NCBI GenBank assembly: GCA_964402115.1
Contig: CAYOBW010000037.1
Location: forward strand, 1 to 36,374
Reading direction: 5' to 3'
Source: CAYOBW01 sp964402115
GTDB taxonomy: Bacteria; Verrucomicrobiota; Kiritimatiellia; UBA8416; CAYOBW01
Length of the DNA: 36,374 bases
Every line of letters starts with the position of its first letter. Position 1 is the first letter of the stretch. Below are positions 16,361 through 24,525 of the stretch, in pieces. The notes under the pieces were generated by a model. It made no database searches. It was not told where the DNA came from and saw only the letters and a list, made by a program, of their open reading frames with translations. The position numbers and the translations under genes were made by a program.

Positions 16361-17293
16361 TCACGGCGCCTTCGGCAAGACTCCGGTCAGCGCCGCGAAC
16401 CAGCGGGCGGCCATCTTCTCCGCGCCTTGTGCGTTGGGGTGAACCTTGTCGGCGATCGTGTCGGTCCGCCAGTCGAAACCCTCCGCCTGGTTCACGATGA
16501 TGACCGGCTGCGCGGGCGTGTGCAGCCGTCGGGGCAGCTCGCCCAGCGCCTGATTCAGCGCCGGGATGTACGCGTACTTCGGCAGCTTGCCGCCGGGGAT
16601 GACCTGCGCGAGCAGCACGACCACCCGCGGGTTTGCGGTCCGGAATGCGGCGATCATCGTTTCGACAGCCGCCACGATCCCCGGCACGGGCTTCTCATCG
16701 ACAAAGTGGTTGTGCCCGCAGTGCAGCAGCACGATGTCCGCGGGGAACTGCCGGAAGCTCTTCACAGCGGCCGTCGCCAGGAACTCGGCGTTCTTGCCGC
16801 CATAGCCCTCGTGCCGCAGCTTGCCCGCTGGCGAATCGCTCTCCCGCGACCCCACGTACTCGACCCGGTACCCGGCGTCGGTCAGCTTCTTCAGCAGCGG
16901 GTAGCGGTAGTTGACGAACGCGCTCCCGCCCTCGGTGATCGAATCGCCGACCGGCATGATGCGCACCACGCGTGCCGACGGTTCGGCTGCCTCACCGGTC
17001 GCCTGAAGCACGGTGAGCCAGGCGAGGAAAGGGAAGAGGAAGGCAAAGACCGCCCTCCGATCGCCTTGCGAGCTGGTCTGCCCTTCCAGGGAATGTCCGG
17101 CGGAAACTCGTTCGGCCCGGTGGTTGCGCTCACGCTGCGGCGGGGACAGGCGGAAACTGGGAGCGGGGGCGTCCCGCCCCCGTGCTTCTTTCTGCGGGGG
17201 CGGGACGCCCCCGCTCCCAGTGAATAGCGCTGGGCGATTGGGCAGCATGGTCAACTGTTCGACGCGGATATCCTGATTCTGCAAGCCCGGCAT
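16361..17293 (-). CDS. SGNH/GDSL-type hydrolase (probable carbohydrate esterase), start unusual
   Basis: The SGNH fold carries block I (VGDSITEGG), block II (EGYGGKN), block III (HCGHNH, in place of the usual GxND) and block V (DKVHPNAQG) with the catalytic Asp and His. Such enzymes often deacetylate polysaccharides, which fits the context. A hydrophobic export segment (FAFLFPFLAWLTVL) precedes the domain. No ATG, GTG or TTG lies in frame between the 66-bp palindrome (17156-17221) and that segment. The nearest usable ATG is upstream, at 17293 with a G-rich ribosome site (AGGGGGGG), or at 17248 or 17311. Translation from these would pass through the palindrome and put about 60 extra residues before the export signal. 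The gene follows the GH95-like gene by about 60 bp in the same direction. Confidence 0.75.
   Translation of the reverse strand: MPGLQNQDIRVEQLTMLPNRPALFTGSGGVPPPQKEARGRDAPAPSFRLSPPQRERNHRAERVSAGHSLEGQTSSQGDRRAVFAFLFPFLAWLTVLQATGEAAEPSARVVRIMPVGDSITEGGSAFVNYRYPLLKKLTDAGYRVEYVGSRESDSPAGKLRHEGYGGKNAEFLATAAVKSFRQFPADIVLLHCGHNHFVDEKPVPGIVAAVETMIAAFRTANPRVVVLLAQVIPGGKLPKYAYIPALNQALGELPRRLHTPAQPVIIVNQAEGFDWRTDTIADKVHPNAQGAEKMAARWFAALTGVLPKAP
17156..17221. repeat. 66-bp perfect palindrome, copy 2, inside the SGNH reading frame
   Basis: The 27-nt arms (17156-17182 and 17195-17221) are identical in sequence to those at 10021-10086. The 12-nt loop, TGCTTCTTTCTG, differs. Its length of 66 is a multiple of three. 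Read on the minus strand it adds 22 codons to the SGNH frame (TGSGGVPPP ... GRDAPAPS). Confidence 0.95.
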
Positions 17294-17354
17294 GGTGTCC
17301 CCCCCTCGCATGTGCTCAGCGCCCGTCTTTTCGTCGCCGCCCCCCCTTCGCCTT

Positions 17355-20300
17355 TCACGGGAAGAGGTCGAACTGTCTGATGGGCGCGTCGATCTTCAGG
17401 CGCACGCGCTGCGCCTGGACCGGGGCGATGCGTTTGCCGTAAATGCTGCCAAAGACGGCACCCCGGTGCACGGGTTTCCAGGCGCCGTCGGCCTGCGCGA
17501 CCTCAAGGGTGAACGCGCGCGCCTGGCCGCGCCGGTGCCCCGGGTTGTCGATGGTGAACTCGACGCGCTCGAAGGTCTGCGGCTGGCCGAGGTCCACTTC
17601 GCCGTTCGTCGCACTTCTCCCGGCGGTGAGCGAACCCTGCGCCGGCGCGGCGCGCGCAAGGGCCTCCAGGGGCTGGTCGTACGTGAGCTTCAGGATGGCG
17701 ACGGGCTTTTCCGTCTTTCCGGTGAGGAGCTTGCTGGACACGAGCTTCGCGGCGATCGTCGGGGCTGCCGGCGGGCCGTCGAAGCCGAAGGCGTAGACCG
17801 TGCTGCCCGTGTACGTGCAGTACGGCCATGGCCCGGCGTGCACGCCGGTCAAGCTTTCGCCGTACCGCGCCAGCCACCGGCCGGTGGTCTTGCCGGATTT
17901 CGGCTGGCCGTCGAGCATCGGCGGCAGGCCGAAGAGGTCGTTGCGGTCGGCGCAGGCGACGCTGACGAGCGTGCGAATCCGGTTCTCCTCCGACGACAGG
18001 TCCACAACGTCCGCCCGGCGCGCGGCCGGCGTGACTGTGAGAGACTGGATTTTGCCGTTGCGGTAGTCGCCCTCAACTGTGGTGTTGCCGGCAGCATGCA
18101 GCTTGAACGACACATCCCAATCCTCCGGCCACGCCGGCAGCAGGAAGATGCGCTTGCCGTCGCTTTGGAGCAGCATGCTCTGCAGCGCGTTGGCCGAGTT
18201 CGCGCCGTGGTCGTTGTCGGGCGTACCGTCCATCTTGCACTCCCAGAACGCCGGGAAGCGCGCCCGGGGCCGCTGCGGAAACGGCGCCTCGGGGTCCACG
18301 TTGTCGGTCCAGTGAATGAACCGGTCGTTGAAGTTGATGCTCGTCAGCCGCGCGGCCTCGCGGGCCAGGCCGAGATACGCCGCCTGCACCGGCGCGGACT
18401 GCCAGCCGCCGGTTTCGACCGCCTGTTTGTCGTCCGTCCCGTCGAGACTGACGGTGCGGACGTGAAACGACTGCCGGGCCATGGCCAGCAGCGACGGTGT
18501 GCCGAGCCCCGCCTGACGGAAGGGATAGACCGAGTACAGTTCCGGACTCTCGCAGATCTCCCGGCCTGCGTCGTAGACGTCGCCCACGGCCAGCAAGTCC
18601 ATCCCGCGAATCCGCCGCGTCGGCACACCGGGCAGCTCGGCCAGCAGCTTCGTCCAGCGCTGGCGGCGGGCGGCGTCGAGTTCGAACGACAGCAGCTTCG
18701 TCAGCAGGAACTTCATGCACCCGCACTCCGTGCAGGGATTAAGCACACCCTGGTACGTTTCCGCGCAGCCCACGCCCTCCATGCGCATCTTGCCCGCGGC
18801 GTCGCGCTGGGGGAAGCGGGCGGCGTAGTAGGCGATCCCGGCGTCGGCGCAAGGCAGCAGAACCTTCTCGAGAAACTGCCGGTCGCGCGTGTGCTCGTAG
18901 GCTTCAGCCATGATGGCGGGGAGTTCGATCGTGGCGAGTTGATGGTGGCGCAGATGGGCAGGCATGCCATCCCAGTTGAACACGCCAACGTTGTGCCACC
19001 AGCTTGCCTCCATGATAAAGGCGCCCTCAAGACCCAGCAGCTTGCGGCAGCGGTCGTAGCCCAGCTCCAGGCCGTCGCGCACGAAGCGCATGCCCGGCTC
19101 GATCGTGTCGTAGTCCCCGCGGGCCGCCATGGCCCAGTATGGGTGCCGGGTGTTCTGCCACATGAAGGAGAGCACCGCCCAGTCGCGGCCGTCCGGCGAG
19201 ACCGGGTGCGGCTTCGGCGCGTTGTAACCGAGCACGCCGGCCGGCATGTCCATGGTGAAGATGGAGCCGTTGTACGGCGGTGGCACCGCGCCGCGGCTCG
19301 CCGCCGCTTCGCAGAAGCGCTCCAGCGCGTAGCGCTGGCTGATCTGAAAAGCGTTCTCCGCGCTGCCGATCTCCTTGTGCCCCTCATACGCCCTGGCGCC
19401 TTGCGCGTACTGCGTGAACCGGCATGGATCGAGGTTCACCGGCCCCTCGCCACACTTCGTTACGAAGATGTGGCTGCGCTCCCAGAACCCCTGCCACCAC
19501 CGCCGGTGCGCCGCCCACTCACTGCTCAGCGGTTTCTCCAGCTCCGCAAACCACTCCGGCAGGGTTTCCGTCCGGCAGGACAGCACCCGCACCGTGAGGT
19601 CCACCGTTCGCGTGGCGCTCGCGCGCAACGTCCGCTTGCCGTCGCGCACGAACCCCGGCCCGCTCAGCCGGCAACCCGATGTGCGGTTCAGAATCGGGTC
19701 CTCCACCTTCGCCGCGAACTCCGGCGTGTTCTGCGCGCGAACGCGCTCGATCCAGGCCGACTTCGTGTTCCGGTAGCCCCACGCGAGCCGATGGGCTTGG
19801 TCGTCCTGTTCCACACACTCCCGCAGCGTCTCGAACTCCGCCGCGACAGCCATCGCCGTCGGGGTCTCGCCCGTGACGCGGATGACGGGTGCGTTCGCAT
19901 CCACCCAGACGCGCAACGTGACGCCGCCGGCGCGAATCGCGATGGCGCCCTCCCGCAACACGAGCGTCTGCTCGAAGTCATCCGTCGGCAGCGGCGGTTC
20001 GAACCGCACCCGCACGCGCCCCAGCTTCGGCAGCAGATGCCCGGCGTCGAACGCGTCCACCTTGCTGACATAGAAGACGAGGTCGCCCTCCGGCTCCACC
20101 CACACGTTGGCGCCCACGTCGCCATTCCCCAGCGGCATGGAACCGAACGAGTCCGCGCTGGGCGAGCGCCAGACGGGATTGCAGTCGTCGAGCGACTTCA
20201 CAACCGATGTTTTGGCAGGAACTTCTGCCGCGGAAACAGGCGGGGGTGGCGGCACACCCGGGGACTGGTCGAGCAGGAGCAGCGCATTGATCTGGCTGCT

Positions 20301-20921
20301 GAACCAGTTCTTCCCGTTGAAGAAGCCGGCTGTCGGCGTGAAGGTCAACGTCTGGCTGGTCTTGTCCGCGGTGAAGACGCCGCGGGCAAATTGCGCCGTG
20401 GGGTGCTTGTCCCCTCCTTCCCAGTGCAGCGTGGGGACGTCGGTGTCTGCGCTCGAGCCGTGCACGGTCTCCGCCGACGACGAGAAGGCCGGGCTGAGTC
20501 CCGGCCAGCTCCGGTTGTCGGCCACCCAGACCTGGACCAGGTACTGCCGCCCCGGCGTCAGCCCTCTCAGCGTCAGACGCCGCGGCGTCGGCGTTTCGAG
20601 GTGGTCCGTGTCATAGACGGCCCCGGCCAGCAGCTGGTTGCAGGCCGCCGACAGCGAGGGGTTATGGTAGAACGCAGCCATCCCGGCGGTGAAGGCGTGC
20701 GTGTCCGCGGCCTGCGCGCGGAAATCCCGAAACGCGACGCCGTTCACCGTGGGCTCGTGGCCGCTCGCGAACGTGTAGGCCTTGACGACCGTGCCATTCG
20801 TGGCCACGTCGCCGTCGCCGGCCACGTCGCGCACGGGCTGCCAGGCGATCGGCGCGGCGGCCGCGCTCAAGTGGGCGCCCAGCAACGCTAGCGTCAGGAT
20901 TCTCGTCGCCAGTGTCTTCAT
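17355..20921 (-). CDS. Large secreted GH95-like (DUF5703-type) glycoside hydrolase with F5/8 C-terminal domain
   Basis: The product has 1188 residues and a signal peptide (residues 1-22). An N-terminal beta-sandwich-like domain (about 25-225; KAYTFASGHEPTVNGVAFRDF) is of a type often seen in secreted PVC proteins. A short proline linker (PPPPP near 232) leads to a GH95-like N-terminal motif (MPLGNGDVGANVWVEPEGDL ... SKVDAFDAG) and an (alpha/alpha)6-type region with MWQNTRHPYWAM and GTPDNDHGANSANALQSMLL. The last 140 residues look like an F5/8 (discoidin) sugar-binding domain (DLGQPQTFERVEFTID). Activity on a fucosylated or related glycan is inferred. GAGG 6 nt upstream supports the start. It is probably co-transcribed with the SGNH gene. 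Confidence 0.82.
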   Translation of the reverse strand: MKTLATRILTLALLGAHLSAAAAPIAWQPVRDVAGDGDVATNGTVVKAYTFASGHEPTVNGVAFRDFRAQAADTHAFTAGMAAFYHNPSLSAACNQLLAGAVYDTDHLETPTPRRLTLRGLTPGRQYLVQVWVADNRSWPGLSPAFSSSAETVHGSSADTDVPTLHWEGGDKHPTAQFARGVFTADKTSQTLTFTPTAGFFNGKNWFSSQINALLLLDQSPGVPPPPPVSAAEVPAKTSVVKSLDDCNPVWRSPSADSFGSMPLGNGDVGANVWVEPEGDLVFYVSKVDAFDAGHLLPKLGRVRVRFEPPLPTDDFEQTLVLREGAIAIRAGGVTLRVWVDANAPVIRVTGETPTAMAVAAEFETLRECVEQDDQAHRLAWGYRNTKSAWIERVRAQNTPEFAAKVEDPILNRTSGCRLSGPGFVRDGKRTLRASATRTVDLTVRVLSCRTETLPEWFAELEKPLSSEWAAHRRWWQGFWERSHIFVTKCGEGPVNLDPCRFTQYAQGARAYEGHKEIGSAENAFQISQRYALERFCEAAASRGAVPPPYNGSIFTMDMPAGVLGYNAPKPHPVSPDGRDWAVLSFMWQNTRHPYWAMAARGDYDTIEPGMRFVRDGLELGYDRCRKLLGLEGAFIMEASWWHNVGVFNWDGMPAHLRHHQLATIELPAIMAEAYEHTRDRQFLEKVLLPCADAGIAYYAARFPQRDAAGKMRMEGVGCAETYQGVLNPCTECGCMKFLLTKLLSFELDAARRQRWTKLLAELPGVPTRRIRGMDLLAVGDVYDAGREICESPELYSVYPFRQAGLGTPSLLAMARQSFHVRTVSLDGTDDKQAVETGGWQSAPVQAAYLGLAREAARLTSINFNDRFIHWTDNVDPEAPFPQRPRARFPAFWECKMDGTPDNDHGANSANALQSMLLQSDGKRIFLLPAWPEDWDVSFKLHAAGNTTVEGDYRNGKIQSLTVTPAARRADVVDLSSEENRIRTLVSVACADRNDLFGLPPMLDGQPKSGKTTGRWLARYGESLTGVHAGPWPYCTYTGSTVYAFGFDGPPAAPTIAAKLVSSKLLTGKTEKPVAILKLTYDQPLEALARAAPAQGSLTAGRSATNGEVDLGQPQTFERVEFTIDNPGHRRGQARAFTLEVAQADGAWKPVHRGAVFGSIYGKRIAPVQAQRVRLKIDAPIRQFDLFP

Positions 20922-20989
20922 GCGGTTCCTCGGTTCGGGTGTTGCCCCGTCACAAACGGATTGACCAGGCCGCTGCCGCAGTCGCCGTC

Positions 20990-21018
20990 AATATCGCACG
21001 TATGTGTGGCCTGTGCAA
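20990..21018 (-). promoter_or_regulatory. Probable sigma70-type promoter of the GH95-like/SGNH operon
   Basis: On the minus strand TTGCAC (21018-21013) and GATATT (20995-20990) are separated by 17 bp. The -10 lies 69 bp before the ATG at 20921. Confidence 0.45.
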
Positions 21019-21020
21019 TG

Positions 21021-21050
21021 GTACAGGCGCCTCCTGGTACAGGCGCCTGT
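21021..21050. promoter_or_regulatory. Duplicated operator-like site next to the promoter
   Basis: GTACAGGCGCCT occurs twice (21021-21032 and 21037-21048), separated by 4 bp, so the copies are 16 bp apart. The core AGGCGCCT is itself a palindrome, and the second copy extends to ACAGGCGCCTGT. It lies 2 bp upstream of the -35 of the leftward promoter, a natural place for an activator. A dispersed repeat is the alternative. Confidence 0.45.
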
Positions 21051-21100
21051 GCGCGTGGCCCGGCCGCCTCTGCACTTGGTGGATTGATGTCGTCTGGCTG

Positions 21101-21127
21101 GTAGCCCCGCCTTCTCCGAAGGCGGGG
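21101..21127 (+). repeat. GTAG-hairpin (REP-like), single copy
   Basis: GTAG (21101-21104) is followed directly by a perfect 10-bp stem, CCCCGCCTTC/TCC/GAAGGCGGGG. It has the same layout as the hairpins at 1-380, 10138-10160 and 15131-15202, although the stem sequences differ. Confidence 0.6.
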
Positions 21128-21236
21128 GCCGCTGCCCGCAGGAAGCCAGGCTGCGCACGCAGCGCCACCGGGCGGCGCTAGGCCTCGGGAGGCCCGCGCT
21201 ACACGGCGCCCACCGCTTGGCTGTGCCCAAGCGCAG

Positions 21237-21366
21237 TTATGCGCCCGTGGGGGTTCCATCCCGGTAACGCCACAGTGGCGCAGGGGGGCATAACGGCGGA
21301 GGATCGCCGTCTCCACGCTTCGTCGCCTGCCCACGCGATGGAGACGGCCGTCCCCGGCCGTTATGT
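21237..21366. repeat. Nested inverted-repeat structure
   Basis: An inner perfect 10-bp pair (GCCGTCTCCA 21306-21315 with TGGAGACGGC 21339-21348) sits inside an outer perfect 9-bp pair (CATAACGGC 21289-21297 with GCCGTTATG 21357-21365). TTATGCGCCC at 21237-21246 is a further inverted partner of the CATAA end at 21283-21293. The whole would fold into a branched structure about 130 nt long. Confidence 0.7.
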
Positions 21367-21505
21367 GCTATGTCAGCCCCCTTACATCACTGAGGCATCG
21401 CCCATCCCGGATCATTGTGCTTGCCTTTACGATGACGTTGCTGGCAATGATGGCTGGAGCGCCTGTGCGCCGGGGCGCACAGCATGACGTCAGGAGCAAG
21501 GGGGT

Positions 21506-23005
21506 ATGATGAAAGCACAGACACTCATTCCTGCCCGGCGAGCGTACGCCGGGATCGCCTGGTCCCTGCTCGCCGGCGGCTGGCTCCTCGCGGCGCAGGC
21601 CCTGTCGGAAGACTTCCTGCCCATCCGCCTGCATCCCGACAATCCGCATTACCTGCTCTGGCGCGGCAAGCCGGTCATCCTGATCACATCGGCGGAGCAT
21701 TACGGCGCGGTGCTGAACGCCGATTTCGATTACGCGAAGTACTGCGACACCCTCGCGCGCGACGGCCTCAACCTCACGCGCACGTTCACGGGAGGCGCGT
21801 ACCTCGAGCCGGCCGGCGCGTTCAGGATCGAGCGCAATACGCTTGCGCCGGCGCGCGGGCGGTTCATCGGCCCGTGGGCGCGTTCCGACCAGCCCGGCGC
21901 GGCCGATGGCGGCAACAAGCACGACCTGGCGCGTTGGAACGCCGCTTACTTCACCCGCTTCAGCGACTTCGCCAGGCACGCCTCGCGGTGCGGCGTCGTC
22001 ATCGAGGTCAACCTCTTCTGCCCGTTCTACGAGGAATCCCAGTGGCGGCTGAGCCCGTTTCACCCCGCCAACAACGTCAACGGCCTCGGCGGAACCACGC
22101 GCACCAACGTCTACACGCTCGACAGGCACGGCGGCCTGCTCGCCGTGCAGGAGCGGCTGGTGCGGAAGGTTGTCGAGGAGCTGCGCGGCTTCGACAACGT
22201 CTACTACGAGATCTGCAACGAGCCGTACTTCGGCGGCGTGACACCCGCGTGGCAGCGCCACATCGCCGATGTAATCGCGGACGCGCAGCAGGAGCATCCC
22301 CATCCCAAGCTCATCGCGCAGAACATCGCCAACAAGACGGCCAAGGTTGGCGATCCGCACCCGCGCGTCTCGATCCTCAACTTCCACTACACCTACCCGC
22401 CGGTGGCCGTGGCCGAGAACTTCGCGCTCAACCGTGTCATCGGCGAAAACGAGACCGGCTTTCGCGGCACGCGCGACGAGGTGTATCGCGCCGAGGCGTG
22501 GGACTTCATCTTGGCCGGCGGCGGCCTGTTCAACCATCTCGACTACTCGTTCACCGTGGGGCACGAGGACGGCACCTTCCCGTACCCGCCGACGCAGCCG
22601 GGCGGAGGGGGCGTTGAGTTCCGCCGGCAGCTCCGCGTCCTTTGCGATTTCATCAACCGGTTCGACTTTGTGCGCATGCAGCCCGCCGACCACCTCGTGC
22701 AGGGGGGCGGCGACGACCGTTCCATCCGCGTGCTGGCCGAGGCGGGGCGGCAGTATGCGGTCTACATCCACAACAGCCCGGCTTCGCGCTGGAAAGACAA
22801 GAACAAGCTCAACACCGGCGACTTCCAGGCGGAGTTCGCGCTCGAGGCGCCGCCCGCCACCTACCGTGCCGAGTGGCTCGAGCCGGCTGCCGGCAGGGTG
22901 TTGCTCGACGAAACGAAGCAGCACGCCGGCGGTGCGCTTGCGCTCGTTTCGCCACGCTACACGCAGGACGTGGCACTGCGGCTGAGCTTCATTCGGCAGC
23001 CTTGA
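21506..23005 (+). CDS. Secreted clan GH-A (TIM-barrel, cellulase-like) glycoside hydrolase
   Basis: The product has 499 residues with an N-terminal export signal (hydrophobic about 16-33). A (beta/alpha)8 region carries YYEICNEPYFGG, where Glu239 after Asn238 is the expected acid/base. VIGENETGF (Glu314 or Glu316) is the likely nucleophile strand. A C-terminal beta-domain (about 410-499) is typical of related enzymes. The exact family (GH5-like or a DUF4038/GH140-like relative) cannot be fixed from reading alone. AGGAG (21492-21496) 9 nt upstream supports 21506; 21509 is an alternative start. Its 3' end overlaps the convergent GH29-like gene by 17 bp. Confidence 0.8.
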   Translation: MMKAQTLIPARRAYAGIAWSLLAGGWLLAAQALSEDFLPIRLHPDNPHYLLWRGKPVILITSAEHYGAVLNADFDYAKYCDTLARDGLNLTRTFTGGAYLEPAGAFRIERNTLAPARGRFIGPWARSDQPGAADGGNKHDLARWNAAYFTRFSDFARHASRCGVVIEVNLFCPFYEESQWRLSPFHPANNVNGLGGTTRTNVYTLDRHGGLLAVQERLVRKVVEELRGFDNVYYEICNEPYFGGVTPAWQRHIADVIADAQQEHPHPKLIAQNIANKTAKVGDPHPRVSILNFHYTYPPVAVAENFALNRVIGENETGFRGTRDEVYRAEAWDFILAGGGLFNHLDYSFTVGHEDGTFPYPPTQPGGGGVEFRRQLRVLCDFINRFDFVRMQPADHLVQGGGDDRSIRVLAEAGRQYAVYIHNSPASRWKDKNKLNTGDFQAEFALEAPPATYRAEWLEPAAGRVLLDETKQHAGGALALVSPRYTQDVALRLSFIRQP

Positions 23006-24434
23006 TTGTGCGCGCTTGCGTTTGCGCCTGGCCGAACATCGCGATGGTGGCGGGCGCGAGGGCGCCCTCCTGCCCGATTTCGAGGTTGAAGATGGGAACG
23101 TTCCCGCGCGCGCCGAACTGCGCCAACAGCGCTGTCATCTCCGCGGCGGTCCAGCGCGGACGGCCGGGCTCGGCATTCTCCCGGAAATGACCCCAGTCGC
23201 CTTCCGTGATCAGCGTCGCGCAGGCCTGCAGCCCGTTGGCGTAGCGTCCGCTGCCGCCCTCCGGCAGCGTTCCGTCGCCGGCCGGGTCAGCGAACCCCTC
23301 GCCGCAGAAGAAGTCCTGGAACTCCGTGGGCGACGGCAGTTCCCACGGATTGTAGCCGACCAGCCGCCGCGGGTTGCCGGCCTTGGCCGCGCGGGTCAGC
23401 TGCTCCCACGGCGCGCTCCGGTAGTAGTAACTGATGGCCCCGTCGTCAAACCACCAGCCCGCCAGCTTGTCGCCGTAGCGCTGCCCGACTTCGCTCACGA
23501 CCGCGACCCAGTTGGCGAACACGCGCGCCGTGTCGGTCTCCCAGAATCCGCAGGCCCGCAGCCACGCGGAGTCATCGCCCGCGCCGAGGTGGTAGTACAG
23601 CATCAGCCGGATGCCCCTCCTGCCGAGCGCCGCCGCCAGGTCCGCCACCAGGTCGCGCTCCGTCGTCCGCCCTGGCAGGATGCGGTCCAGCGCCCGGATG
23701 GGGGCCGGGAAGTACATCTCCGCGTGAGACGTTGTAAACACCACGAACCCCGCGCCGCCGGCCTGCGCCTGGCTCGCGAACGCCTCGACGTCGAAGTCCC
23801 GCACCGCCTCCGCGTACGGCTTGCGCGGGCCGTGGCGCGGGCAGCTCCGGGATGTCCAGTGCACCATGAAGCCGTAGCGCGCCGCCTGCAGCCACGCCGT
23901 ATCCGCCCGCAGGGCCAGCGCCGCCTGATGCAGCCGCTCGCGCACGGCCGGCCGCACCAGCTCCAGCGACATCACCGTCAGCGCGAAGTTCGTCCCGCGC
24001 GCTTCCAGCGTCACCGTTTGCCGGCCCGCCGGCAGGCGCAGCACGCCGTCGAGCGCCTGCCGGCGCCAGGCCTGGCCCGCCGCTGCCAGCCACCCGCGCG
24101 CGCGCTGCGTGCCGCACGAAACCGTGAGCTCTGCCGGCGCCCCGCCCTGCCGGCGGGTCAGCACGTTGACGGCGTATGCGTCGTCCGCCGGCACGGTGAT
24201 GTCCCAGCGGAAGACCTGTTCGGGCCGTGTCCAGCCCTCCACGTAGAACTTCCCGTGGCCACCGGCTTGGAACCGTCGGGCACCCTCCGGCAGCGGTGCG
24301 TCCACGGCCATCAGGACCGTGTAGTCGTCGGGGTTGACGCGCCCATCCGGCACGAACGACTCCGCGCCGGCCCCTCCGGCCAGCAAGGCACAGCACCCGC
24401 ACAACACAACGATTTCCGCGGCAATCGTGCGCAT
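22989..24434 (-). CDS. Divergent GH29-like (alpha-L-fucosidase-related) secreted protein
   Basis: The product has 481 residues. A signal peptide (MRTIAAEIVVLCGCCALLAG) is followed by a beta-sandwich domain (about 25-160) and then a TIM barrel. GH29-like marks are YGFMVHWT (187-194) and GWWFDDGAI (326-334), where Asp330 aligns with the GH29 nucleophile. The usual KHH motif reads TTSHAEMYF, with one His (237) instead of two, so substrate contacts differ. The order of beta-sandwich before barrel is the reverse of the GH29 gene at 4377. Activity may be on another sugar, or lost. The start at 24434 is supported by GAGG (24439-24442); an open frame to 24473 lacks support. Confidence 0.75.
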   Translation of the reverse strand: MRTIAAEIVVLCGCCALLAGGAGAESFVPDGRVNPDDYTVLMAVDAPLPEGARRFQAGGHGKFYVEGWTRPEQVFRWDITVPADDAYAVNVLTRRQGGAPAELTVSCGTQRARGWLAAAGQAWRRQALDGVLRLPAGRQTVTLEARGTNFALTVMSLELVRPAVRERLHQAALALRADTAWLQAARYGFMVHWTSRSCPRHGPRKPYAEAVRDFDVEAFASQAQAGGAGFVVFTTSHAEMYFPAPIRALDRILPGRTTERDLVADLAAALGRRGIRLMLYYHLGAGDDSAWLRACGFWETDTARVFANWVAVVSEVGQRYGDKLAGWWFDDGAISYYYRSAPWEQLTRAAKAGNPRRLVGYNPWELPSPTEFQDFFCGEGFADPAGDGTLPEGGSGRYANGLQACATLITEGDWGHFRENAEPGRPRWTAAEMTALLAQFGARGNVPIFNLEIGQEGALAPATIAMFGQAQTQARTIKAAE

Positions 24435-24525
24435 AATTCCTCGATCTCCAAATGCCCTTTTCAGGCCGAACAAGAGCGCCCGCGCATGCGGGTGTACTCC
24501 CGGGTGGCGGGAGCGGGGGGAGGGG

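Larger units (their letters stand above)
20922..21505. other. 584-bp divergent regulatory region rich in inverted repeats
   Basis: No gene is seen here. From left to right it holds a probable leftward promoter (20990-21018), a duplicated 12-bp operator-like sequence (21021-21050), a GTAG hairpin (21101-21127), a nested set of inverted repeats (21237-21366), and a hairpin GTGCGCCGGGGCGCAC (21465-21480) just before the rightward gene. Confidence 0.6.
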
